From Lycium barbarum (Eukaryota > Streptophyta > Magnoliopsida > Solanales > Solanaceae): 64,000 bases of DNA. The notes under the pieces are model-generated. The model made no database searches and was not told the origin of the DNA. It saw only the letters and a list, made by a program, of their open reading frames with translations. The stretch is taken from positions 111,647,601-111,711,600 of the forward strand of contig NC_083339.1 in the NCBI RefSeq assembly GCF_019175385.1. Reading direction: 5' to 3'. The position numbers and the translations under genes were made by a program. Shown in pieces: positions 23,592 through 36,700 of this stretch. Position 1 is the stretch's first letter. Each line of letters opens with the position of its first letter.

Positions 23592-23817
23592 GAGCCTGTT
23601 TGGATTGGCTTATTTTAATTGCTTTTAAGCCAAAATAGCTTTTAAGCACCTTTGTAGTATTTGGGTAAAATAAAAAAGTGTTTTTAAGAACTTGTTTTTA
23701 AGCCAAAATAACAAAAATAAACCAAAAGTCATAAGTTAGAATTGCTAGCTTATGTAATTGCTAGCTTATGACTTTTAGCTTATAAGACAAAAGCCATAAG
23801 CCAATCCAAACGAGCTC
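23592..23817. mobile_element. Tourist-like (PIF/Harbinger) MITE
   Basis: 226 bp with inverted termini GAGCCTGTTTGGATTGGCTTA and TAAGCCAATCCAAACGAGCTC (two mismatches). It is flanked by a 3-bp TTA duplication (23589-23591 and 23818-23820), the hallmark of Tourist elements. The interior contains repeated 'ttttaagccaaaata' blocks. No coding capacity. Confidence 0.88.
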
Positions 23818-24679
23818 TTAATCGGTTATTAGTCTATTTTCTAGGCATAAACTCTATTCTTAAAGTTTTGATGTGGCTTGTGTTGTACTCTCATTTACTT
23901 CAAGAATACAATTAGTCCTTTCTTGTAATTGCCAAAGAGTTGACTTTACAGTTGTTTGGGTGTGGGTTTTTTTATTTTTGCTTCTCAAGTAATATAGTAT
24001 TAGTTATTCATTGTGCAACCATGTGGTAGACAAAATGATGGGGTATTTCCGCATTGACATGTCCCAAACTATTATTTAAACTATAGTATTTTGGGGTTTC
24101 TCTTTTTAGATTGGGGCTTTGGGGAGTGGTCTTGTTCCCACCCCACATGGCCATGGAGAATCAAATATTGGTGCAAATACAGTCAATTAGCCTGGACATT
24201 GACAATAATAATGGGAAATGTGGATGTGAATATGGATGGTGGCGGGACCATACAACTTAATAAAAAAAAAATTCCATATAAGGGACAAAATCCACTATCA
24301 TAATTTGTCATGTTTATGCTTTCCACGACTCTATTATCCTTTTTGCTCTGTCCTTGTGGGTACGCTTCTTCTACAGTTGTGTTTTTAAAGTAAAAATTGC
24401 ACTATTAGCCACTTTTAGGGCTGCCATTTAGAATATATCCAACGTAGGTAAAGTAATTGAAAATAGGCACAACTTAAAAATGTGCCAGAGATTTGTTAGT
24501 GTAAAAATAGCCAATGTTGAAGTTCAAAGTTCTACAACTAAAACTTCAGGGCAGTGTCAATTTAACTTTTGAAGAATAAGGAGAGGCCAATAGGGTTATT
24601 TTAGTGGTTCCTCAATTACTATTGAACTTTTGAACTACCTGTTATAATTTTTTATTTTTTTTTAATTTCTATATATAAT

Positions 24680-24946
24680 TATGGTGTTCAGATCAGTGTG
24701 TGCGTACCTCAATTAATCCCACGGTATTTATTTTATAATCGTGGTGTCCGGATCAGTTTGTGCGCACCTCGACTAATTTCACCGGGTATCTGCTACTTCA
24801 CAAGTACCGGGTATCTCTGTCCACCAAGACTTGGACAAACGGGAAGAAAATCATCCCGTAGTATCGTTGTCTCCACTAGAAATTGGCATAAGATTTCATA
24901 ATTTTTCAACTCACTTCATTGATCACATCACATGCCCTTGAGTGCT
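24680..24946 (-). mobile_element. tRNA-derived SINE, minus-strand copy
   Basis: Reverse orientation of the SINE seen at 20914: 'gtgtccggatcagtttgtgcgcacctcgac', 'ctgtccaccaagacttgga', 'caactcacttcattgatcac'. The 3'-end motif (gtgttcagatcagtgtgtgcg) appears a second time at about 24682-24728, so the end is duplicated or two copies abut. Confidence 0.75.
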
Positions 24947-25544
24947 ACCTGTTGTATATCTTTGTCCAAGATCAACTGACTTTATTAATTGGAGGCAAGA
25001 TAGGGACAGACAAACACAAATGAAATTCGTTAAATTGACCAAGGCGACAAGAATGCTCAATGGACTTTCACATCATTGTAGATTCAGGGCAGTCCAATAG
25101 GATATGTCAAAACGATAAAATTCATTTGATCAGTAAGCTTTGAACTTACTCTAGCATGTGCTACAATCATAGGAGTAATAATTTCTTGGAGTACAATCCA
25201 GACGCCAAAGAGGGTAAATATTTCAAAAATATTTCCTACCCGGTTTGAGTAATTCTTGTGATGGCCAGACTAACATTTGAATATGATAATGAAAATCCAA
25301 TTTTAAATAAAATATTTGAACTATAAATAACTATAATGTTCATTTACAAGCTTTTTGGATGTTAAATTTAATGTCATGTTGTTATTATACAATATTATCT
25401 ATTTTAAAAAGTCTCATAATTACGAGTAAGTCTCATAGTTAAAAAGTATCTGTTGGTTTATAATGACTTATTTACTTTCATTGTTTTCATTTTCATAATT
25501 GCTTTGATTTGTTTGCTCGTATCTGACCTTTCTTATGCTTTTTC

Positions 25545-25690
25545 TTGAGCCGAGGGTCTCCCGGAAACAGCCTCCCTACCTAAGGTGGAGGTAAGGTCTG
25601 CGTACACTCTACCCTTCCCAGACCCCACTCTACCCTCCCCAGACCCCACGTTGTGGGATTCACTGGGTATGTTATTGTTGTTGTTGTTGT
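25545..25690 (+). mobile_element. TS-type SINE (3' part)
   Basis: Matches the Solanaceae TS SINE layout: 'gagccgagggtctcccggaaacagcc', 'ggtaaggtctgcgtacac', 'cccagacccca', then GTT repeats at 25673-25690. The segment containing 'taccctccccagaccccac' is duplicated within the element. Confidence 0.85.
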
Positions 25691-25898
25691 CATAATTACG
25701 AGTAAGTCAACAATTATCAGTAGTGAAAATCTTATAAACAATTTTATTAAACTTTGTTTTTATATTAATATGAACATTTCAAATAGTGCACCTTACCAAA
25801 TGAGGAAATATCTACTATACCTGAATTTAATAAGATAGGATTTTGTAAGTTCATCAATCAAGGTTTGATAGAAGAACTTCGTAAGTTTCCAAAAATAT

Positions 25899-26031
25899 CC
25901 AACAACAACAACAACAATAACATGCCCGATGTAATCCCACAAGTGGAGTCTGGATAGGTAGTGTGTACGCAATCTTACTCTTACCTTGTGAAGGTAGAGA
26001 CATTATCTCCGATAGACCCTTGGCTCAAGTA
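25899..26031 (-). mobile_element. TS-type SINE (3' part), minus strand
   Basis: CAA repeats at 25900-25918, then 'atgtaatcccacaagtgg', 'gtgtgtacgcaatcttac' and 'cgatagacccttggctcaag', the complement of the TS SINE 3' region. More diverged than the copy at 25545. Confidence 0.8.
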
Positions 26032-26358
26032 AAATAGTTTCCAAAAACATCCAATTTTCTAAAATTTACATACGACCTTTTTGGTATATTGACATTACAA
26101 ATTGAAAAAGAAACAAATATCCAATTTTTCAAAATATCTATTCCTAAGTGTATGGCTGCAAATTGCAATCATAAGGATGCATAATGACCCGACACTTTGC
26201 CCAACTAGTTATGATAAGGTCCTAACTCGTGGACACAAATTGGCCTTGTGTACTCCAACTTGAGGTTCACATAAATGGTACAAATCTTCAAACTTTAACC
26301 TTTCTGACTTAACTAAAATTCTCTCTCCATCCTCTCTTCAAGGCACGACATTAACAAA

Positions 26359-27186
26359 ATGGGTTCTCAAATTTACACACCAACTCCTCAATTCTCATGC
26401 CAACTTCCCATAACCAAATCAAGACATGTATCTTCATATTCCTCACTTCAGTTAAAACCCAGAATCAGAATCATAAGTTCTCAGCAACAGCCACAGTCTA
26501 CTAGTGTTGTTACTGAAACACCAATTCCAAGAACTAGTACATACAATGTGGACTTCAAGACTTTTGATGCTTGCAAACTAGGTATTTCTAGATATCCAGA
26601 TTTTGTGTATAATGCCAAAGGAGGTACAGGTACTGGAACGGGAAAAAAGATTGAGTCAAGTGAGGAGATTTCTGTTGATTTTGACTTGGAAAAGTTGTAC
26701 ATTCCTCCATTAACATCTGCAACTGCTAAGTTCTTGGGATGGCCATTGCCCCCTTTTCTGAAAATTGCTGTTGAACCTGAACTCCTTAGAGGATATGTCA
26801 ACCAAGAAACTGGCAAGGTACATTGCTTAATCCTGACTTAATTGTCCTTAGCAGAAACATATGAATTCATGAGAAGAAAGATAAACTAATTTTCAAGCTT
26901 ATAACTTTTATAGGTTAATCTAGAGTTCAAGGCCAAGTTCTGGTTTTCAGTTGGAACCATCTACAGAGCGCCACCACTGCTCGTGGAGACACTTTTAACG
27001 TCAGAAGAAACGAAGGGAAGAATTAAAGAAGGAAAAGGGGAGAGGCTAAATGAAGAAGGAAGGTGCAAACTTGTTGGGATAGCAACAGTTGAACCTATTG
27101 ACGACTTGTTTATGAATACATTTCTTAGCCTTCCAACAGAATGTCTTGCAAAAATGAATGCCACCCTCTTATTTTCCAGTACCTAG
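26359..27186 (+). CDS. Unknown protein, probably plastid-targeted, 2 exons
   Basis: Exons 26359-26817 and 26914-27186 (GT-AG) join exactly in phase to 243 aa. The first 50 or so residues are rich in Ser, Thr, Gln and basic residues and nearly free of acidic ones, as in chloroplast transit peptides. The rest looks like a folded soluble domain: DFDLEKLYIPPLTSATAKFL, PPFLKIAVEPELLRGYVNQE, then VNLEFKAKFWFSVG, APPLLVETLLTSEETKG and RCKLVGIATVEPIDD, ending FLSLPTECLAKMNATLLF. This has the look of a conserved plant/algal plastid protein, but I cannot name its family or function. It converges on the ABCB28 gene, 556 bp downstream. Confidence 0.8.
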
Positions 27187-27742
27187 ACACTTTGCTAAGC
27201 AACAGTTATGTGAGATCACATTGTATAGCTCTCAAAGATTAATATAGAAAGAAAGGCCAATAAATTGCGTACTTGAAGTTACATCTCATTTGTAGTTATA
27301 GAACAATCAATATTGAATTTTTGTAATACAGAAAGTGTAGAATTCATTGGAACGTGGACGTGTATGTATATTGATACCGGATTTGCATACATTATACTGC
27401 AATTATACCAATTTTTACATCAGTTTATAGTATGTAAACTTTGTACAACTTTGCTTTGTTCCAAAAGAAAAAGGGAGAACTTGTCTCTCTGTTTTTCATC
27501 CAGCTATATCCATCCATCCTCCAGCCTTTCAACATTTCATCCTAATAGTCGCCCCCCTTCACTGCACAATATCATGCTGCATCAAGCAAAGAAGTAACGA
27601 TCAGAACGTTCAGGTGTGGTCGAACACAGTTGAACAAACTCTTAAAGCAAGAAAAACCAATTTAAATTAGCATACTCGCATAGTCACATGTTCTGCCTCT
27701 GAGATTGTTCTGATAAACTAGCAAAAACAAAAGTGCTATACA
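27187..27742. other. Region between convergent genes
   Basis: Holds the two facing 3' UTRs; no further gene or repeat was recognised. Confidence 0.5.
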
Positions 27743-30700
27743 TTATTCAAATGCAAGCCTCTGAGTGTCAACCAGAGAAGCATATTGACCCTTCTTTTCC
27801 AACAACTCTAAGTGTGTTCCCAACTCCGCAATCTTCCCATCAGAACAGAGGGCAATTTGATCTGCATTCTGAACTGTGCTCAATCTGTGAGCAATTACCA
27901 AAGTTGTTCGTCCCTTCATCAGATGGTCCAGGGCTTCTTGGACTAGACGCTCACTTACCGTGTCTAAAGCACTAGTGGCCTGCAGAAAACACAGAAAGCA
28001 ACGCCATATTATCAAATATATATAGTATCATAATCAAAGGCGGATCCAAAATTTGAACTTTATGTGTTCGAGTTCGGAATTATACCACCCCAATTGATTT
28101 TTTTTTTTTTTTTTTTTTTTGAGGAAGTAACATGTTTGTCCCATAAAGACTATACAAAAGAGTGTAGTCCCCTTAATTACAGATTTGTGAAGTATAAGCA
28201 TCTGATCCTGTGTCAGAATCAGAGATTAACACAGGATCAGAGATTAATTCATTATCTTCTAAACCTATTCCTTTACACCAAAAGTAGAACAACCCTAAAC
28301 ACTTCATTTTAATCTTCTGGAAATGGTTGGCTTTGTCTTCAAAACATCTTTGGTTTCTCTCTTCCAAAATTGTCCACCAATTGATTTATAGGGTTTGAAA
28401 TCTATTTTTTTTTTTTTTTAATATTTGGTGGACTTTTCAATAAATATACATGGTCTAAACCAAAGCTATTGGGTTCAGACGAACTCGTAACTAATGTAGT
28501 AGGTCCACCCTGATCACAATATCATCTAATACCTAGGAATTTGTCATTCAGATTTTGCTGTTTTGAGTTGAGCTGGATGGGTATAATTCTATGATGTAAA
28601 TATTGACTGCGGTCTTCCTAGAGCATATTGGAAAATATGCTTGTAATCCTACAACAATAAAAAGTTTAAATCTGCCTATGCAATTCAGGCTTAAACCAGA
28701 ATTTACAAAGAGATAGAAGATACTAAAGCCATCCACGGGAACTCTACCGCAGAACTCACAATATGATAATCAATGGACAGAGAGGGAGCAAAGGTGGTCA
28801 AAGATTACCTCATCAAGAATCAAAATAGGGGCATTCTTCAGTAGAGCCCTTGCAATAGCAATTCGCTGAAAATGCAAAGATGGCATAATCAATAGAACTC
28901 TACAAACTCGTGAAGAGAAAAAAACATGAAAAGCTCTGAAAAGCGCAGCAATTTACTACCTGCCTCTGTCCACCACTCAATAGACCACCACGTTCACCAA
29001 CCAATGTGTCATAACCCTGTCAGTTTCTAGAGAGATAATTAGCAGATAAAGGACTAAATATTAAATAGTGGGATGAAGAAAACAGCCTTTCAGAAATGAC
29101 AAACCTGTGGCATTGAAATTATGAACTCGTGAGCATTGGCAGCCTTGGCTGCCTTTATCACGTCATCCTTGGATACATCCTCATCAGGGAGAGCATAAGC
29201 AATATTTTCTCCAACCGATACAGAGAAAAGAACAGGTTCCTACAAGCGATATTTTATGCATGTCAGAGACAACTAGAAAGTGGTTGCAAGGTTGAGGACA
29301 GTCACTGACACCATCCAGAATTTGACTTCAAGTCAAATCTTCGGTGAAGAGATTTGACAATCACCCTGAGAGTAGTGTCTCACTGCTTTAACAGTGAGTG
29401 TTGGAGAGAAAAGAGCAATACATACTTGATTCACTATAGAGACAACCCGTGCCCACTCGCTCTTATCAAATGTTCGCAAATCTTCTCCTGCAACAGTTAT
29501 GCGACCTCGAGTTGGCTGCAAGGTCAGGTCATTGGCTGATGTATTTACCTTTAGACTTCCTAGAAGGACCACAAAAACTTGTATTCGGGAATATTCAAAT
29601 AGATAATCGAAAGTAGACCTCATAGAAACGCGCTAATAGCTGTACTACTGTACTTTTCCCTGCACCACTTGGTCCCACCAGAGCTGTAACAGTTCCACAT
29701 TTTAGAGTTAAATTAAGATCACGAAGGATTTCCACATCAGGCCTCACTGGATACGAGAAATCAACACCTGCATACGAAATATGAAAAGCATTTTATTAAT
29801 TAGCAATGGTGCATTTTCCATTACTTTTACCCACCTTGTCTTTTTCAGAATATGGAAGAGTGACAAACAATAGATGAACATATAAGAATATGATCTGTTT
29901 CTCCTAAACATAAGAAGTCTCCGTAAGCAAGACATTTTACTGAAAAGAGAACAGAAAATCTGCTTGATAAAAAGTTACAGAAAGACCTACCCATCTAAAA
30001 AGGAACTAAATTCATTAATCAAACTGGTTATCTATACCCTGTTTGACGACTTATCAAAGTAAATACTATACCCACGTTTCCAGCATTGTACAAGCAGCAC
30101 AAAATAAACAGATATGGCAAAAGTACATACCTTCAAGACAGATATCACCAGTCTCTGCCAGGTTTCGCACACTGCTACCAAATTTTAATGTAGACATGTA
30201 TCTTTTCCTAGATTGCTTCTTCTCGTTAGAATCATTCACCAAGTATAATTCTAAAGTCTCATCTTGGACCTTCTTTTGCTTCATGTCTTTTTCTAAAGAA
30301 TATGCAAGCGCTTCATCAATTTCAGCATCGGATAAAACAGAGTTAATTCTCTCAGTTGCTGCTAAAGCTACACGAAGGTCTCCAAAGGTATTTACGAGGC
30401 CTTGAACCTGTAATGCGTATCTGTTAAGAAGATGATGGAAGATAAAAATGAGGGGAAAAGGTGAGCAACAGCACCAAGAGTTACTCACTGCAAAAGTTAA
30501 TGTAAATGTATATCCGATAAATGAAGCCACAATTCCCACTGACATTTCACCCTGCATGCGATATAATTTGAATGATCAGTTAATATCCAAATAAAATCAA
30601 ATGCTTAGAGGAAGAGAGTCCAGATATCATATAAATTTCTACTATTGGATGGAAAAAAGTGCCGCCAGATGTAATACTCAAAACTTGAAAACAAGTTACA

Positions 30701-33700
30701 GCTTAAGATAGATATCTTGAAAATATAAATATCCATCTTTTTTTGCACGTAACATATAAATATCCATCACTTGGCTTAAAGTACTTACTGCCTTTACTTT
30801 GCTTCCACCAAGACAATATAAAGCCATCAAGGAGATATAAACGGCCACCCTAGTCACTGACTCATTGAAGGATTTGAAGGTTCCAAGCTTTATGCCGCTA
30901 CTCTCATACTCGAGTACCTGTAACATGTACACTCTTGCATCTCTAGAACAGCAACTATGGCAATTCTAGTCCTTACTGAATCTAAGGAAATCAAATAGAT
31001 TCTATGTTACCTGGCGAGCAAATACTGACATCTGACGCTTCTCCCCACTAAATGACCTCACCTGCAGAAGAGGTCAGTGCCGTCGTAAGCGTAAGGGCAT
31101 CACAGGAAAATCTGAAATTTAATAAAGTTACAGAAGTTAAGGTAAAATCTGAATGGGCAATAGATCATGAACTTACAGTGCGAATGGCAGAAAATGATTC
31201 AGTCACAGAATCAGCTATTGATGCTTGGACCAGTCCATGAGCTTTGAAGACATTTACAGTTGACCTCTTGTACACAGCTAATAAGTTCAAAAACATTAGG
31301 AAGATGCACAGACAACTCAAAACAGAATACCAGTAATTAACAAGACCCACAAATTATCTTCTTTCTGCATTTCCATTTCGACTTATTACTTGCACCTTTG
31401 CTACCAAAAAATCATATTTGATGTGGTATTTCTTTTTTTCTGCGTATATCAAGATAGATACGATCTTGAGCAATATAACTAATCACCACATATAGTCAAT
31501 ACAATCAAGATAAAGTGACAATAGTAGAATTTATAAACTATATTAATTATATTATGTAAGTCAAGTCAAGCTGAAGAATATTTTACTGTTTTATTATGAT
31601 TACAACTATTAAGTGCACAGTGAGAAACTGTGAGTTCAACAAATGTATTAGCCATATCTATAACTTGTTAGAGTGCACATAAAAGCCACTAATATCAGAA
31701 ATAAAATATTTACCGACTAAAATAGACACGGCGAGCATGAGTACGCCCAGAATTGGTGCAAGTTGGGGAGATAGAGCAAACAATAAGGATAATGTTCCTA
31801 CCACCTGCATGAAAAAGAGAATCCAGTGATGTGAAAAGATCATGATGCAAGGTGATCACAGAAAAAAAAAAAAGCAGACGGTGGACGGGAGGAAGGAGAA
31901 AGAAAATTAATGGACAATGCATTTGAGCGTCATTAAGGGAAAGCCAGGAGCTGAAAATTTGGAGTCATGAAATATGCTATTGATGCCTCACTGTATACAC
32001 ATTTCCAAGATAAATCAGCAAAGAATAGTTTGTCTAAATAAGGGATTTTAAGAACCAAAAATTTTGAGAAAAAGAACACTGAAATAGTTCTAATGATCCA
32101 ATGTTAAGACTCACTTCGCAAACAAAGAGAAAGAAGACTGATTCAAAATAAATATAAAGCTCACTTTTGTTTAGTGAGAGTAGCTTGCCTCTGATAGTGC
32201 CCTAAAACCACGATCCCGTGAAGTGTTCTCACTGACAATATTTTTGAGCGAACCCAGATCAGATGTTAACAGAGCTGTTAATTCACCAACCTACAAGGAG
32301 AAAACCAAACAAATTAATAGGTACGCGTAGGAAGAGCAGTAAACAGAGACACCAAACATATGAGTCTTAAGTAGACAGCCAAACTTGGAAGGCCTACGGA
32401 AGAGCAAGACCAAGTATACACTGAGTAGTCCACCCTCCCCAACAGCATCCACACAGGTCATAGTATCATCTGCTCAGGGTTATATGATCTCTCTTATAGC
32501 TGAAAAACCTAATTCAAAGTTGCAAAACCACAGTGCTCATAGGCTGCCTCAGAATTTATAACTCATACTTGCATTAGGTACGTTTCTCGAGACATTTTTT
32601 AAAAGCTTTAAGCAATCAAAATGGCCACACGAAACCTTCTAGCTGCAGCATACTAATAACATAAGAACTTCTGGTTTGCGCAAGAAAATTGTACAAAATC
32701 ATGTAGTCTTCCTTTGTTTTTTTCCTTGTTTTCCAGTCTCCGAAAAAGGTTATTCAGCAACTGGAGTATTTATGTATATTTGAAATGAAAAATACAGAAA
32801 GAGGTACATATAGAACACTCAAACGGAGAATAAATCAAAAACCATTACAACCACAGGTGCAAGAATTTTCTAGATCAAAAAGGCACTTTGCTTCCTTAAT
32901 AGTAGAGGAGTCTTCCTTGAAAATAAAACTGGGAAATTGTTAACAGCATGTGTGAAAGGTAGTTCTCTCAAAAGCTGCAACTTAGACCAAATGAAAAGGA
33001 CCTAAAATGCAAGCAATTTTAACAAGCGCGTCCTTAGACCTTAGGTACAGATAAAAGTAAAATCTGTTTACAATTCACACAAGCACGCAAAGGCATGTAC
33101 TACCTTGTTATGATGGAAAAGATAGCACAACATATGAAGTATCGTACCTTGTAACGGTCGAAAAAGTCCACCTGCAAAGAGAAAGAAAAGCAAAGCGTTA
33201 AAACGGATGTGCTGAATGAGTTTGCAAGAGTAAATCTTGGAAAACATTTCCAAAGAGTTGAAGCCAAAAAGAAATACATGTGTTCCTGCATGTAAATAAC
33301 TATTTCATAAATCAGTTGATTGATTTTTTTTAATAAGAAAATCAGTTGATTGATCTTTCCCATGCTACAATAAACCTTGACAAACATTAAAAGCAACATA
33401 TGTCTTTTGGTGCGTCAATAAATATTTTGTAAATCAGTTAATTGATCTTTTCCCATTACAAAAAGGTTATAAGCAGTAACCAGTGATTCTTAACAAGGTT
33501 AGCAGAATGCTACAGTTACCAAGGAATCATGAGAAATAAAGTACTAAAGGATGCCTTAAATCCATGAGAGTAGTATGATACAACAACAACAACAACAACC
33601 CAGTGAAATCCCACATCGTGGGGTTTGGGGAGGGTAGAGTGTACGCAGACCTTACTCCTACCAAGGTAGGACGGCTGTTTCCGAAAGACCCTCGGCTCAA

Positions 33701-36700
33701 TAAAAGCATAAAAAGAAGTCAGAGAGTAGTATGATAGCAATTCTAAATTGTCCTAGTCACACAAGCTACAAGAACATTTTGAGGTTTGAAAGCTGATAAT
33801 TCATAGCCTTAGCATTCAAAAATTTTAAGATGTGACTTAAAGTTATGTCATCTTATAACAAACCAATATACATAAAGTTAAAACTGGACAGCTACCTAAT
33901 CTGATTTTAGCGTTCACCTTTTGAATCAGTACTCTCTGAAAAATTTGAGCCCTTAAGCTAGACATAACCTTCTCCCAAATGGAATTCATGTTCACCACAT
34001 AGACAATTGTAAAAATTGGCTCCAGGGCGTATAAAAGTCCCACTTTACTAAGCAGTTCCAACAGTGGCTCTGGTCTTGTTCCAATAAGTACCTCAAAAAA
34101 TCGTCCTGCAATGATAAGCTCAGGCAATTGTAAGGCCTACACAGCATCAATTTTATATTATTAAACATAAATCATATATTTACTCTATCTTCTGTGGTTC
34201 CATATGCAATTGCATTGATATCAGGATTTTAACTAGTATATCAAGAAATCAAGAAATTTGGCCTAGAACCACCACTCTATCAAAGTGTCTTTTCACTTGT
34301 GCTGAAATTTCACCAATAATCTTGACTAATATGATTGATAGCATCTTGAACTACTAATATAATTGACATAAACACTTTTTTTTCTCTACTCTAAGGGGTG
34401 GAAAGGGGCTGACAGATTTTCATCTGCTTGATTTTCTGCAAAATGTAAGTAACACACCAGCATTTCAACCAAAATAAGCAGACAGAAAAGAAATTGGCAA
34501 CTCAAATTCAACAACTGGCTCTGATTGGTCAAATAACTTTAACATGCGACATCTAAAACTTGAACCTTCCTGCAATAAAATCATATACCCTGATATTTGT
34601 TTCGAATTTTGGCTGGAATAGTTCTATGATTTTACATATGCAACCTCCTGTAGTATTGACCATCGCATTGCAAAACCAAACAATGAATACACGAATTCTT
34701 TTGCACTCAATCTTGTCATTCCAAAAATTTAAGTGAACTAAAATACTTAAAACTTCTCCAAATGTCCCTATTATCTCTAGCTTTAGCATGTTTAAGAGAG
34801 AAATATCCATCATCTTAAAATGCCGTTGCCAGAGGTGCTTAGCATAATCCTAAGCTACTCCACATGTTGACAACTGGTCTTGGATGAACTATATTCAATA
34901 GAAACTGATTTTTGAGTACTCACATAAAAGCATTCCACATCCTCACTCTTGAGATGTTTAATAAAAATTGTCCAAAGAGATCTATAATTCTCCAACTCTA
35001 ATTGCTTTAGATATAGGGCTAGATGTTAAGTTGTTAACTATCGCTATTATTTGTTAACTGTATCATTAACCCACTAACAAGCAGTGGTGGAGACAGAAAT
35101 TCTAACAAAGGGATTGAAGAATTGCTAGAATGCAACTTTTAGCCCTTGTCAAGAGACAATGTAAAAATATACAAAAAAGTTTTACTTTATTCACGCAGTA
35201 TAATTTTTGGACGAAGGGGTTTCAATTGAACCCCCTTCGCAATAGGCAGCTCTGCCACTGTTAACAAGCAGAAAAAATAAACATTTCTACTATATTACAG
35301 TTTGTGGGAATATATCTTTTTAGACTGAATACTGAAATTTGACATGGAAAATAAGATTTGCATCGCCATCTTAAAACCTGAAATATCCATTATGAAATAT
35401 ATTCTTTCTAGAAAATGGGAATGTTCGCACTTTTCTCCTAATAGCAATCTCCTTTTTTCAACTTATACGACATTCTTTCCAATTTGAGACGTTACACAAT
35501 ACTCCCTCCGTCCACTTTTACTACTAAAAATAGATGTCCACTCTTTTCCGGTTTGGAAAACCAAGACAGAACTTATCACTTAGTTCCTAATTTACCCTTG
35601 TTATTAACTATAACCATTTCACAATGCATTTCGCAAAACATTGAATTTATTCTATTCAAGGGTGATATAGTAAGCTTATCATTTTATTAATCAATTCGAG
35701 GTGTCCCAAGTCAAACATGAACAAGTAAAAATGGACAGAGGGAGTATTTGATATTGTTCTAATTTTATTCAACTTTCACTCATTGACCTATTCAAATTTC
35801 AAACTTCGAGGTAGTGTTTTTCTACAGTATCATTCACGTTATATACTCCCTCCGTTCACTTTTACTTGTCCAGTATACTAAAAACAAATTTTCACTTTTA
35901 GTTGTGACTTTTAGCATATCAAGAGGAAACATATCTTCTTTTCCATGTTTTACCCTTACATTAATTACTTACTCCTCAAATCATTTCTCAAGACCTATGA
36001 TTAAATATCAATAAATATCAGTATTGTGGTAAAAAAACCATATCAATTACTCCCTCCGTCCCAATTTGTTCGAAGGTTGACCAGTTCGGAGAGTCAAACA
36101 ACTCTTTCTTTGACTATGATTTTCTCCAACTGTTTTTATATATTGTGAATTATTAATTATGCAGACTGACACTACTTTTTATGTAGTTTTCAAATATGTA
36201 AAAAATTATTAGAAACATACTAGAAGAATCTATGTTTAATTAAGTAAAAGAAAAAGTTACAACTTCCAAATTGGGCAACAAATGGGGACGGAGGGAGTAG
36301 TATTATTTATTTATGTGCAAAGTCCAAACTGGACGAGTAAAAGTGAACAGAGGGAGTAAATACCGTCGTACAAAAGTAAGCAGTAAATTACTACTACTAT
36401 ATTTTATCTTTCTCAAGAAATGCATACCAGAAAGTAAAGGCATGGTGAGAGTACAAGTAGTACAACCAACAAGAGTGAAAACACAAGCAAGTAGCCTCAA
36501 CTTGTTTCTCGCCACAAGTTTCCACAAAAATCCCCAACTTATAACTTCAATTGGCTCTAAACTGCTCTTATCATCCGATTCTTCAAATTTAGGATCATTT
36601 TCAGAAACAATAGCATCAAAAGCAGGGCCTGTAATGTAAGCTGAAGACATAACGGACCCTTTCAGTTTCCGGCACTTAACTAATTGTGTTGAAGAGATGG

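Larger units (their letters stand above)
23821..26358. other. Intergenic region with SINE copies
   Basis: Apart from the SINEs listed separately, no gene is recognised. The last 100 bases before 26359 are the presumed leader of the plastid-type gene that follows. Confidence 0.5.

Noticed and set aside
27743..27975. Plus-strand open frame opposite the last ABCB28 exon
   Set aside because: It is the antisense shadow of conserved ABC transporter sequence.
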